Shown here one piece after another: positions 57,352 to 64,000 of a DNA stretch of 64,000 nucleotides. Position 1 is the first letter of the stretch. Each line of letters opens with the position of its first letter. The translations under genes were made by a program, and so were the position numbers. Origin of the DNA: JAEUMD01 sp036768475 (GTDB lineage: Bacteria > Pseudomonadota > Alphaproteobacteria > Rhizobiales > Hyphomicrobiaceae); assembly GCA_036768475.1 (NCBI GenBank), contig DAIPMW010000009.1, forward strand, positions 62,001 through 126,000, read 5' to 3'. Below the pieces are notes generated by a model. It saw only the letters and a list, made by a program, of their open reading frames with translations, searched no databases and had not been told where the DNA came from.

Positions 57352-57882
57352 TCAGCGGCTGCCGACCCGCGCATTCAGCACGGTTTGGGCGCGCCGGTTC
57401 TGCGACCAGCATGAGATGTCGTCGCACACCGCAACCGGACGTTCCTTGCCGTACGAAATTGTCCGGATGCGCGACGCATTGATGCCGTTCTGTGCCAGGT
57501 AGCTACGCACGGTGGTAGCGCGTCTCGCGCCCAGTGCGATGTTGTACTCGCGCGTACCGCGCTCGTCGGCATGGCCCTCGATCGTGATGGTGAACTGCGG
57601 ATAACGCCGCAGCCATTGCGACTGCTTCTGCAGAATCTGCTGAGCCTCAGGCGTCAAATCGGAACTGTCGGTCGAGAAATAAACGATGTCGCCGACATTG
57701 GTCGCAAAATCGCGCTGCGTGCCCGGTGTGATCGGGCCACCCGCGCCACCCGGGCCGAGCTGTGCCGAATCCGGCTGCATTTCCTTGTTCGCGCATGCAG
57801 CGAGCACCAGTGGCGCGCCGGCAATCAATACCAGGCGCAACAGCGAGCCGAGCCTGGAGGCCGCGTTGGTCTTGTGAGGCAT
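57352..57882 (-). CDS. pal: Peptidoglycan-associated lipoprotein Pal
   Basis: A 176-residue outer-membrane lipoprotein linking the membrane to peptidoglycan and to TolB. The lipobox LVLAAC has Cys30, a short linker follows, and the OmpA domain contains GDIVYFSTDSSDLTPEAQQILQKQSQWL, ITIEGHADERGTREYNIALGARRATTVRSYL and the C-terminal SQNRRAQTVL. The D and R positions that bind diaminopimelate (ERGTREYN, ALGARRA) are in place. ATG 57882 has AAGGG upstream; the frame opens at 57915. Two mini-lipoprotein genes lie between it and tolB. Confidence 0.97.
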   Translation of the reverse strand: MPHKTNAASRLGSLLRLVLIAGAPLVLAACANKEMQPDSAQLGPGGAGGPITPGTQRDFATNVGDIVYFSTDSSDLTPEAQQILQKQSQWLRRYPQFTITIEGHADERGTREYNIALGARRATTVRSYLAQNGINASRIRTISYGKERPVAVCDDISCWSQNRRAQTVLNARVGSR

Positions 57883-58182
57883 ATGCGAGAGCCCTTCCTC
57901 GTAAGGCAGGCGCATTGGGCATCAAAGCCGCGCCACACCGTCATAACGCTCGAATAGCTGACGCATCGTACGAAAATATGGCCAGCACCGTGCCCGTGGC
58001 AGAACACGTTTGTCGCACGGTTGGCAAGAGACGGGCAGCCACAGGACAGAGCAAACCCACAGATTTCACGGTGCTATCGACTTGTGTCCACCAACTGCGT
58101 CTTCCAGGACGCAGGCTTGGCTTGGCTTGGATTGGATTTGCAACCCCGACATGATTGGAAGCCGGAGGGCTCACCAAAAACA

Positions 58183-58223
58183 GAAAAGACCGAACCACAG
58201 CCACAAGGACTGTAAGTTCGGTC
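58183..58223 (-). terminator. Terminator after mini-lipoprotein pair
   Basis: On the minus strand GACCGAAC-TT-ACAG ... CTGT-G-GTTCGGTC then TTTTC: two stacked stems (8 and 4 bp) with a short U-tract about 50 bp after the downstream mini-lipoprotein gene. Confidence 0.85.
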
Positions 58224-58271
58224 TCAAGAACGTTGGCCTCCCCGGTTGCCCGGGAAAACCCCAGCCAGCTC

Positions 58272-58400
58272 TTAGCGAACCGCCTGGGTCGCAGCCGGAA
58301 CGTCCGCACCGAGCTTCATGGGCTCATGCGGAACTTCCTTACGGCACGCGCCAAGAGCTACGGCCGCAACAACCGCTGCGAGAACGATAGCGCCCTTCAT
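58272..58400 (-). CDS. 42-residue lipoprotein (mini-lipoprotein 1)
   Basis: A 42-residue lipoprotein too short for usual gene callers. Signal KGAIVLAAVVAAVALG and lipobox ALGAC (Cys about residue 19); the mature part is only about 24 residues, CRKEVPHEPMKLGADV then PAATQAVR. AGGAG lies 8 bp before ATG 58400. The next upstream gene is nearly identical in its core. Entericidin-like in size, but the sequence is unlike entericidin; function unknown. A terminator follows, so this pair looks like a separate small operon. Confidence 0.85.
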   Translation of the reverse strand: MKGAIVLAAVVAAVALGACRKEVPHEPMKLGADVPAATQAVR

Positions 58401-58466
58401 AGGTAGATCTCCTAAATTTATGTAGTTTCCTCAGAGGACGCAGTACAGATCGAGTTTGCTCGAAGC

Positions 58467-58598
58467 TTAGCGAACGTGCTCAACCGTCACATCCGCGCCG
58501 AGCTTCATCGGCTCATGCGGAACCTCACGACGGCACGCGCCAAGCGCAACAGCCGCGATGACAGCCGAAAGAACGATCAGCCCCTTAACACCCTGCAT
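58467..58598 (-). CDS. 43-residue lipoprotein (mini-lipoprotein 2)
   Basis: A 43-residue paralogue of the gene at 58272. Signal KGLIVLSAVIAAVALG, lipobox ALGAC (Cys about residue 22) and mature CRREVPHEPMKLGADV followed by TVEHVR. The 15-residue stretch after Cys differs from its neighbour only at K/R. AGGAG precedes ATG 58598 by 8 bp. The 66-bp gap to the next copy and the shared start context show a recent tandem duplication. Both lie between tolB and pal on the same strand, suggesting a link with the Tol-Pal envelope system, not proven. Confidence 0.87.
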   Translation of the reverse strand: MQGVKGLIVLSAVIAAVALGACRREVPHEPMKLGADVTVEHVR

Positions 58599-58866
58599 GG
58601 TTCATCTCCTGATGCTTTGATCGGCACTAGCCATCTTTTGGGTACCTAGTAGACCGCTGGCGATCAAGAACAGACGGGAACCGCTGGACCTTTTCCAATC
58701 CGCTAGGTGCAAAAACGCAACGCGCCGATGTGGCATCAAGAAGCCAGTCTCTTCCTCTCCCCGAGAGGCTCAAGCGACTGAAATCTGGCATGATTCTGTG
58801 CCTGCAGAACAGTCACGAAATTTTTTGGCGAGCGTAATGGATTATTTTCTGCTGAAAATACTCACC

Positions 58867-60228
58867 TCAATTGAGCAGCGGCGACCAGGCAGGATCGGAA
58901 GCAAAGGATGGCGTCTGAACAACTTGCTCGTTATAGCCGGTGATATCAACCGAGTAGAGCCGTGGCCCGGCATTGGCTCCCCGTGATTCCCTGAAGAACA
59001 TCAGCACGCGGCCGTTCGGCGCCCAGGTCGGCCCCTCGTTGTGAAAGCCTTCCGAGAGGACTCGCTCGCCCGAACCATCGGGTTTCATCACACCGATCAG
59101 GAAGCGTCCGGAATACTGTTTCGTGAATGCGATGTAGTCCCCGCGCGGCGACCAGACCGGGGTCGAGTAACGTCCATCGCCAAAGCTGATTCGCCGAATA
59201 CCGGACCCATCGGAATTCATGATGTAGAGCTGCTGCGTCCCCTCGCGATCCGATTCGAACACGATCTGAGCGCCGTCGGGCGAATAGGACGGCCCCGTAT
59301 CGATGGCCGAGCCGGTCGTCAGGCGGCGGGTCTGTCGCGAACGAATATCCATCTCGTAGATCGATGAGGCGCCATCCGACTGCAGGCTCATGACGATGCG
59401 CTGCCCATCTGGCGAAAAGCGCGGCGCGAACGTCATCCCCGGGAAGTCACCGACGACATGATGCTGCCCCGTCTCCAGGTTCATCAGATAAACGCGCGGC
59501 TTCTCCCCGGCGTATGACATGTAGGTGATTTCCTGGTTGTTGGGGCTGAACCGGGGAGTGAGCACAAGGCTGTGCCCCTGGCTCAGCAGCCGAACGTTGG
59601 CTCCGTCCTGATCCATGATGGCCAATCGTTTGATCCGCTTGTTCTTCGGGCCGGTTTCGTCGATGAAGACCACGCGCGTGTCGAAATAACCTTTTTCGCC
59701 CGTCAGGCGCTCGTAGACCTGGTCAGCGATGATGTGCCCGACCCGCCGCCAGTTGACCTGCGCGGTGGAGAACCGCTGCCCGGCAAGCTGGCGCCCCGTG
59801 GCAACGTCCCACAGGCGGTACTCGGCTGTCACCTTGCCATCGCCGCCGTTGATCACGTTGCCGACCACCAGCGCCTGCGATTGGATCGCCCGCCAGTCCG
59901 GGAAGCGCGGAGTGGCATTGACGTTGAGCACCCGCTCCAGGAAGGAGCCGCGGTCGAGCGCCTGGAAAAGGCCGGACCGCGCCAAATCGTTGGAAACGAT
60001 ATTCGAAATGTCGACGGCCAGCTTTTGGTCCGATCCCGTAAACTCGGGAACCGCGATCGGAATCGGTGCAATCGTTCCCTGCGTCTGGGTGCCGCGCAGT
60101 TGCGCGCGAGCCGTCTGGCCAAGGCCGGTCAATAACGCCACGGACAACCCGAGAACCCCCGCCCAGCCGGCCAATGCTTGAAACAGATGGCGGGCTGCCC
60201 GATCCGTCCGGCTCAAGTGATTTGTCAT
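58867..60228 (-). CDS. tolB: Tol-Pal system protein TolB
   Basis: A 453-residue periplasmic protein. A long signal region (HLFQALAGWAGVLGLSVALLTGLGQTARA) is followed by the N-terminal domain (IPIAVPEFTGSDQKLAVDISNIVSNDLARSGLFQALD) and a six-bladed beta propeller with repeats like TPRFSPNNQEITYMSYAGEKPRVYLMNLETGQ, APRFSPDGQRIVMSL and SPDGAQIVFESDREGTQQLYIMNSDGSG. It binds Pal and TolA. ATG 60228 is the family start; the frame opens at 60417 across the tolA stop. tolA overlaps the frame on the same strand 71 bp upstream. Confidence 0.97.
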   Translation of the reverse strand: MTNHLSRTDRAARHLFQALAGWAGVLGLSVALLTGLGQTARAQLRGTQTQGTIAPIPIAVPEFTGSDQKLAVDISNIVSNDLARSGLFQALDRGSFLERVLNVNATPRFPDWRAIQSQALVVGNVINGGDGKVTAEYRLWDVATGRQLAGQRFSTAQVNWRRVGHIIADQVYERLTGEKGYFDTRVVFIDETGPKNKRIKRLAIMDQDGANVRLLSQGHSLVLTPRFSPNNQEITYMSYAGEKPRVYLMNLETGQHHVVGDFPGMTFAPRFSPDGQRIVMSLQSDGASSIYEMDIRSRQTRRLTTGSAIDTGPSYSPDGAQIVFESDREGTQQLYIMNSDGSGIRRISFGDGRYSTPVWSPRGDYIAFTKQYSGRFLIGVMKPDGSGERVLSEGFHNEGPTWAPNGRVLMFFRESRGANAGPRLYSVDITGYNEQVVQTPSFASDPAWSPLLN

Positions 60229-60298
60229 TCCGGTATCGTCCCTATCGTTGCGGCCGCGCTTGTACGCGCCGACAAGCTTTCTGATTCTCGTGCGTGCC

Positions 60299-61357
60299 TC
60301 AAAGCATCCTGGTCGGATCGAAGTCCCAGATGAGCTCTTTCCAGGCATCATATTTGTCGGGCGGCAATGTGAACGGCGCGCACTGATAGATCGCGCGCAT
60401 CGCGGTCTCCACTGCAACCTGAGCCATAGGACCTGCCCCGCCCCGCTCGACCCGCGGGGTTCCGTTGAGTGACCCGTCCGGATTGAGCCTCCAACGCAAA
60501 GTCACAACGGGGATCTCCGAGCCGCCGCCACCGCCAGGCAGCTGCCAGCAGTTGCGCAGTTGCCCGCGCACAAGGCCCAGCAGGAGATCCTGCTCGCGCG
60601 CCGACAATACTGTGTCCTTGCCATCGAGCGTCCCCGCTGTCGGACCCTTGTGGGTCGCATTCGGATCGGGCGCGTTCGTCTGGCTTGGCGCGCCTTTCTT
60701 GTCAGGCGTCTTGTCGAGCAGCGCCGCGATACGGTCGGGATCGAACTCCAGTTTCTTCTTGCGCTCGGCCTCTTTGCGTCGCTCCTCGGCGAGCTTCTTC
60801 CTGCGTTCCTCCGCCTTGCGCTTGGCCTCGGCCTTCTTCTTTTCCTCGGCTTTCTTCTTCTCTTCGGCCTTGCGCTTTTCCTCTTCGGCCTTTTTTGCCG
60901 CCTCTTCCGCCTGGCGCTGCTCCTCGATCTTCTTCAACTCTTCGGGCGTCGGCCCCAGCTTGGCCTCCGGCTCCGGCGGCAGCGCAGCAATCTTTTCCGC
61001 AATAGGGTCCGCCTTGGGTGGTTCGGGCTCGGAAGGCTCGGGCTTGGGCGGCTCAGCCTTGGCCTCGGCGGGCTCGGGCGGTGCGGCGGGCGGCGGCTCG
61101 GGTGCCGTGACCGGCTTTGGCTTCGGTGCCTCTTTCTTGGAAATCTCCTCGGCCGGCTTTTCCTCTGCCTTGGCCGTCATCTCCTTGGAGTCGGAATCGC
61201 CCTGCCGCAGCCGCGTCAATTCCGACGGGGTGATGATGGCGACATCGATCGGCGGCGTGTCGGGCAAATCGAGCTTGTCGGTCGTGTGGACAGCCCAAAG
61301 GGCCCACGCCAGCAGGCTGACGTGCAAAATGACAGACATGATGAGACCGACCTGCAC
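60299..61357 (-). CDS. tolA: TolA-like inner-membrane protein
   Basis: A 352-residue protein. One N-terminal membrane helix (VGLIMSVILHVSLLAWALWAV) is followed by a Pro/Glu/Lys-rich stretch (KPAEEISKKEAPKPKPVTAPEPPPAAPPEPAEAKAEPPKPEP), a long charged coil (EEQRQAEEAAKKAEEEKRKAEEKKKAEEKKKAEAKRKAEE) and a C-terminal domain (RGQLRNCWQLPGGGGGSEIPVVTLRWRLNPDGSLNGTPRVERGG, FTLPPDKYDAWKELIWDFDP). It spans the periplasm to contact TolB and Pal. The start is open: GTG 61357 has GGAGA upstream, whereas GTG 61393 would overlap tolR by 23 bp. Confidence 0.92.
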   Translation of the reverse strand: MQVGLIMSVILHVSLLAWALWAVHTTDKLDLPDTPPIDVAIITPSELTRLRQGDSDSKEMTAKAEEKPAEEISKKEAPKPKPVTAPEPPPAAPPEPAEAKAEPPKPEPSEPEPPKADPIAEKIAALPPEPEAKLGPTPEELKKIEEQRQAEEAAKKAEEEKRKAEEKKKAEEKKKAEAKRKAEERRKKLAEERRKEAERKKKLEFDPDRIAALLDKTPDKKGAPSQTNAPDPNATHKGPTAGTLDGKDTVLSAREQDLLLGLVRGQLRNCWQLPGGGGGSEIPVVTLRWRLNPDGSLNGTPRVERGGAGPMAQVAVETAMRAIYQCAPFTLPPDKYDAWKELIWDFDPTRML

Positions 61358-61370
61358 GTCCGGCTCTCCA

Positions 61371-61823
61371 TCAGCCCCCTTGCTCAAGCTCACTCACGAA
61401 CGAGACCTTTGTGAAACCGCCTTCGACGATGCGGCCCATCACCTTCAGCACCGCACCGTAGTTCGCGCCCCTGTCGCCTTTGACGAAAATCGTGTCGTCA
61501 TAGCCGTTCTTGGCGATGCCCTTGAGCTTCACCGCGACCTCGTCGATCGCCACCTTGGTCTCGCCGATGTAGATGTCGCCGTTCGTTTGCACGGTGATGA
61601 CCACCGGATCCTGCTTCTTCGCCGCGAGCTGGCGGCCCTTGGATTCGGGCAGCTCCACCGGCACGCCCACCTGCAGCAACGGCGCCGCGACCATGAAGAT
61701 GATGAGCAGAACGAGCATCACGTCGACCATCGGCGTAACGTTGATTTCGCTCATGACCGCCCGCTTGCCGCGCCGTCCGCGCCGCCGTCCACCGCCCGAG
61801 TCCATCTTGATGCTTGCGCCCAT
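61371..61823 (-). CDS. tolR: Tol-Pal system protein TolR
   Basis: A 150-residue inner-membrane protein of the ExbD/TolR family. SEINVTPMVDVMLVLLIIFMVAAPLL holds the single membrane helix with its essential Asp (MVDVM), and the periplasmic domain (VITVQTNGDIYIGETKVAIDEVAVKLKGI, DTIFVKGDRGANYGAVLKVMGRI) follows. It uses the proton-motive force with TolQ to drive TolA. Only 4 bp separate it from tolQ. Confidence 0.96.
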   Translation of the reverse strand: MGASIKMDSGGGRRRGRRGKRAVMSEINVTPMVDVMLVLLIIFMVAAPLLQVGVPVELPESKGRQLAAKKQDPVVITVQTNGDIYIGETKVAIDEVAVKLKGIAKNGYDDTIFVKGDRGANYGAVLKVMGRIVEGGFTKVSFVSELEQGG

Positions 61824-61827
61824 GGCC

Positions 61828-62544
61828 TCAGGTCCTCACATCGATCTGCCGCGAAACGATCGCCGCGAACTCGTCTGCGAATACTTCCAGCCGCTGCGAT
61901 ATCTGCGCCGCGTCAGCAGCGAACTTGTTGTAGAAGATGACTGCGGGAATGGCCGCCATCAGCCCGAGTGCCGTGGCGAACAACGCCTCCGCGATACCCG
62001 GAGCCACGACCGCAAGCGAAGTGTTCTTCGACACCGCAATCGCCTGGAAGCTCGCCATGATACCCCACACCGTGCCGAACAGCCCGACGAACGGTGCAGT
62101 CGAGCCCACGGTCGCCAGGAACAGCAGACGCCGCTCCAGTCGCTCCATCTCTCGCGCGATGGTGACGTCCATCACCTTTTCGACGCGCATCTGGATGCCG
62201 CCCAGCGCCCGCACGTTACCCTCGACCGAACGCTTCCATTCGCGCATCGCCGCGACGAACAGCGCAGCGTTGGTGATGGGTGTCGCCCGCGACATCGAGG
62301 AATAAAGCTCTTCGAGCGACTGGCCGGACCAGAACTGCTGTTCGAACCATTCGCTTTCGCGCCGCGCTTTGCGGAAGGCGATGATCTTCTGGAAGATGAT
62401 CGCCCACGACCAAACCGATGCCAGGAGAAGGCCCAGCATCACGAGTTTGACGACGATGTGCGCTTGTAGAAAGAGTTCCAGAAACGAGAAGCCGCCGTGC
62501 ACGGCAGGCTCCATCGCTGTGGTCACCAGATCAGCCGGATTCAT
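61828..62544 (-). CDS. tolQ: Tol-Pal system protein TolQ
   Basis: A 238-residue inner-membrane protein of the ExbB/TolQ family. Three membrane helices are visible (LFLQAHIVVKLVMLGLLLASVWSWAIIFQ, LLFLATVGSTAPFVGLFGTVWGIMASF, LFATALGLMAAIPAVIFYNKFA), with the conserved STAPFVGLFGTVWG loop. First gene of the leftward tolQRAB cluster. The 457 bp upstream should carry the promoter. Confidence 0.96.
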   Translation of the reverse strand: MNPADLVTTAMEPAVHGGFSFLELFLQAHIVVKLVMLGLLLASVWSWAIIFQKIIAFRKARRESEWFEQQFWSGQSLEELYSSMSRATPITNAALFVAAMREWKRSVEGNVRALGGIQMRVEKVMDVTIAREMERLERRLLFLATVGSTAPFVGLFGTVWGIMASFQAIAVSKNTSLAVVAPGIAEALFATALGLMAAIPAVIFYNKFAADAAQISQRLEVFADEFAAIVSRQIDVRT

Positions 62545-63001
62545 GCGAGCCTTGTCCGTCGCAAAACGCTTGTCCCTCGAAGTCAGCGAATGCGGGTGCC
62601 GCGAGCATGACGCCGCGCACCCTCACCGAGATCCTGCCGGCAACAGCCAAGGCAGGACGCCGCAGACCCGAAGCCGGGCCTCCGCCACCCCATCTATGCG
62701 TGGTTTTCGCGTCGCAATATGACCAAACGGAGGCCCTGATGGGTGCTCTACAAACCACTTATCCCCGAAAAATGTATAAAGGTTGCCGAAAGGGACACCC
62801 TGAGCTGCCAGCCAGATCGGCGGGGTTCCGCGATGTACGCAGCACTCCTGAATTGCCTCCGCCACCTTTACATCAGACCCCGCACGGCGCAAAAGCGTTG
62901 GATGCCCTCGCGTATCGACGACCCCCGAAGCGCCAAAACGCCACCGGATCACGCGCCGGAAACTACTGCTTGTAACAAGAAGAACAGATCCCGAAGCTCC
63001 G
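62545..63001. other. Divergent tolQ / DUF5063 upstream region
   Basis: No gene recognised. Frames of about 110-120 residues on both strands overlap one another and lack ribosome sites. AT-rich sequence near 62756-62784 may be promoter. Confidence 0.5.
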
Positions 63002-63478
63002 ATGTCCGCGCCAGTAGATCCCGCCAGTCAACTTCGCGAAGCCGTCTCAGGCTTTATCGCCTGTATCGAGGGTGAGGGCCTGACACCCGAAGACCGGCTG
63101 GCGTGTCTGGCCCCGGCCCTGGATCGCCTGTCGCTCGCATATCATACCGGCGCGGCGCCGGAGGACGCGCCAAGCCAGGCCGAACCGCCCGAGCGCGATT
63201 ACAGCGCCATCCGGGCAATGATAGCGCCGCGCTTTCCCGACCTCGGCTATTACGGCGCAGCCCCGCCCGGCGAAACACTCGACGCCGAGATCACGGTCGG
63301 TGATGCCATCGATGATCTCACCGACATCTACTCCGAGTTGCTCGATGTCCTTTGGTGCCTTGAGCAAACATCCGCCGAGGACGCAATGCGCCTGTTCCGT
63401 TTCGGCTTTACCCATCATTGGGGCCGACATCTGTGCGACGTCCGCGGCGCCGTCCATTACGAGCTGTTCGGGATGTAG
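63002..63478 (+). CDS. DUF5063 family protein
   Basis: A 158-residue protein matching DUF5063, function unknown. Family landmarks are LREAVSGFIACIEG, ERDYSAIRAMIAPRFPDLGYY, VGDAIDDLTDIYSELLDVLWCLE and AMRLFRFGFTHHWGRHLCDVRGAVHYEL. No signal peptide or membrane helix. It lies between tolQ and ybgC on the opposite strand, so it breaks the usual ybgC-tolQ order. Confidence 0.88.
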   Translation: MSAPVDPASQLREAVSGFIACIEGEGLTPEDRLACLAPALDRLSLAYHTGAAPEDAPSQAEPPERDYSAIRAMIAPRFPDLGYYGAAPPGETLDAEITVGDAIDDLTDIYSELLDVLWCLEQTSAEDAMRLFRFGFTHHWGRHLCDVRGAVHYELFGM

Positions 63479-63583
63479 GTGCTTCTACTCCTGGACGACG
63501 AACTTGCGGCCTCATTGTTGCTGAGCCCAAACCTTGGTCATCCAGCGTCGCATGGCGGAGGAAAAGCCTGTCGCAACCGGGGG

Positions 63584-64000
63584 TCAAGTCCCAAATGCTT
63601 TTCGCAACGTCTCCGTCAGACGCAGCGGCTTGCCCGATACCGCAACCAGCACGACGGTGACGTCGGCTTCGAAGATTTCACGACCCTCAACAGTCACGAC
63701 CTGATTGAGCGTGACGCTTGCCCCGCCCAGTTCCTTGACGCGTGTCGTCACTTCGAGCACGTCATCCATGCGCGCCGGCCGCTTGAAATCACAAGCCATG
63801 CGCCGCACCACGAACGCAGCAGGCTCGTGACTGCCCTCCTCGTCCGGTCCCCGCCCGTCGATCATACGTCGCGCGTCCGTGCCGAGCAGGCGCAGAAAAT
63901 CGGACCGGCCGCGCTCGCACCAGCGGACATAGCTGGCATGATAGGCCACCCCGCCCGCGTCCGTGTCCTCGAAATAAACCCGCACCGGCAGCACGTGGAA
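63584..64000 (-). CDS. ybgC: Tol-Pal acyl-CoA thioesterase YbgC, partial
   Basis: The 3' part of a hotdog-fold acyl-CoA thioesterase, cut by the window end. LPVRVYFEDTDAGGVAYHASYVRWCERGRSDFLRLLG is the family signature with the catalytic Asp in FEDTDAGG. The upstream codons TTC CAC GTG read FHV, which family members also have before LPVRV, so the GTG at 63994 is an internal valine and the gene continues beyond 64000. At least 138 codons plus stop are in view. It likely starts the tol-pal locus on this strand. Confidence 0.93.
   Translation of the reverse strand, partial: FHVLPVRVYFEDTDAGGVAYHASYVRWCERGRSDFLRLLGTDARRMIDGRGPDEEGSHEPAAFVVRRMACDFKRPARMDDVLEVTTRVKELGGASVTLNQVVTVEGREIFEADVTVVLVAVSGKPLRLTETLRKAFGT

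Noticed and set aside
62607..62975. Overlapping 109-122 residue frames on both strands upstream of tolQ
   Set aside because: Mutually exclusive, Arg/Pro-rich shadow-like sequence, no start signals.

Overview
The window is 64 kb of a GC-rich alphaproteobacterial chromosome, most likely from the order Hyphomicrobiales (Rhizobiales) and perhaps near Hyphomicrobium. The evidence is the set of lineage-typical genes (Usg, DUF1285, bactofilin, secreted Cys-rich proteins), the alphaproteobacterial order tolQ-tolR-tolA-tolB-pal-ybgF-tilS-ftsH-folP-glmM, and interspersed two-hairpin repeats of the kind common in that order. I saw no rRNA, tRNA, prophage, insertion sequence or CRISPR array. The placement rests on protein recognition only; no search was run.

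Layout. 0.2-1.3 kb: usg and a DUF1285 gene, convergent. 1.5-8.6 kb: a tight four-gene MoxR / DUF58 / BatA-DUF4159 / VWA membrane operon. 8.7-13 kb: small membrane protein, zinc-phospholipase-like protein fused to a helix-hairpin-helix tail, DUF3565, TetR regulator, DUF302. 12.5-15.8 kb: a TPP riboswitch leading a small membrane protein, an MmcQ/YjbR protein and thiC, then a mini-unit with a 25-codon ORF behind a Shine-Dalgarno sequence matching 15 nt of the 16S 3' end. 15.5-23.5 kb: small envelope and secreted genes (peptidoglycan-binding protein, OsmC, bactofilin, CorA, RlpA, HTH protein) separated by seven of the ten repeats found. 23.5-30.2 kb: patatin lipase and a vitamin B12 uptake operon (TonB receptor, binding protein, permease, ATPase) under a cobalamin riboswitch. 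30.3-37.7 kb: DUF302 lipoprotein, MFS transporter, phosphoesterase, degenerate Nudix, acetyltransferase, TrkH.

37.8-49.2 kb: purA, a DUF4139 protein, the serine pathway pair serC-serA, an outer-membrane barrel, glmM, and a divergent ParA-like ATPase with a small partner of unknown function. 49.3-64 kb: folP, ftsH, tilS and the tol-pal cluster, read leftwards. The tol-pal cluster has two additions: a Pal-like OmpA paralogue with a possible TPR between pal and ybgF, and two tandem 42-43 residue lipoprotein genes between tolB and pal. ybgC runs off the right end of the window.

Functional themes are envelope integrity (Tol-Pal, RlpA, bactofilin, OmpA proteins, MoxR complex), cofactor supply with RNA-level control (thiamine, B12, folate) and amino acid/nucleotide synthesis (serine, adenylate). 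The most unusual items are the repeats whose ends provide the stop codons of neighbouring genes, the mini-unit after thiC, the tandem mini-lipoproteins, and the ParA/partner pair.
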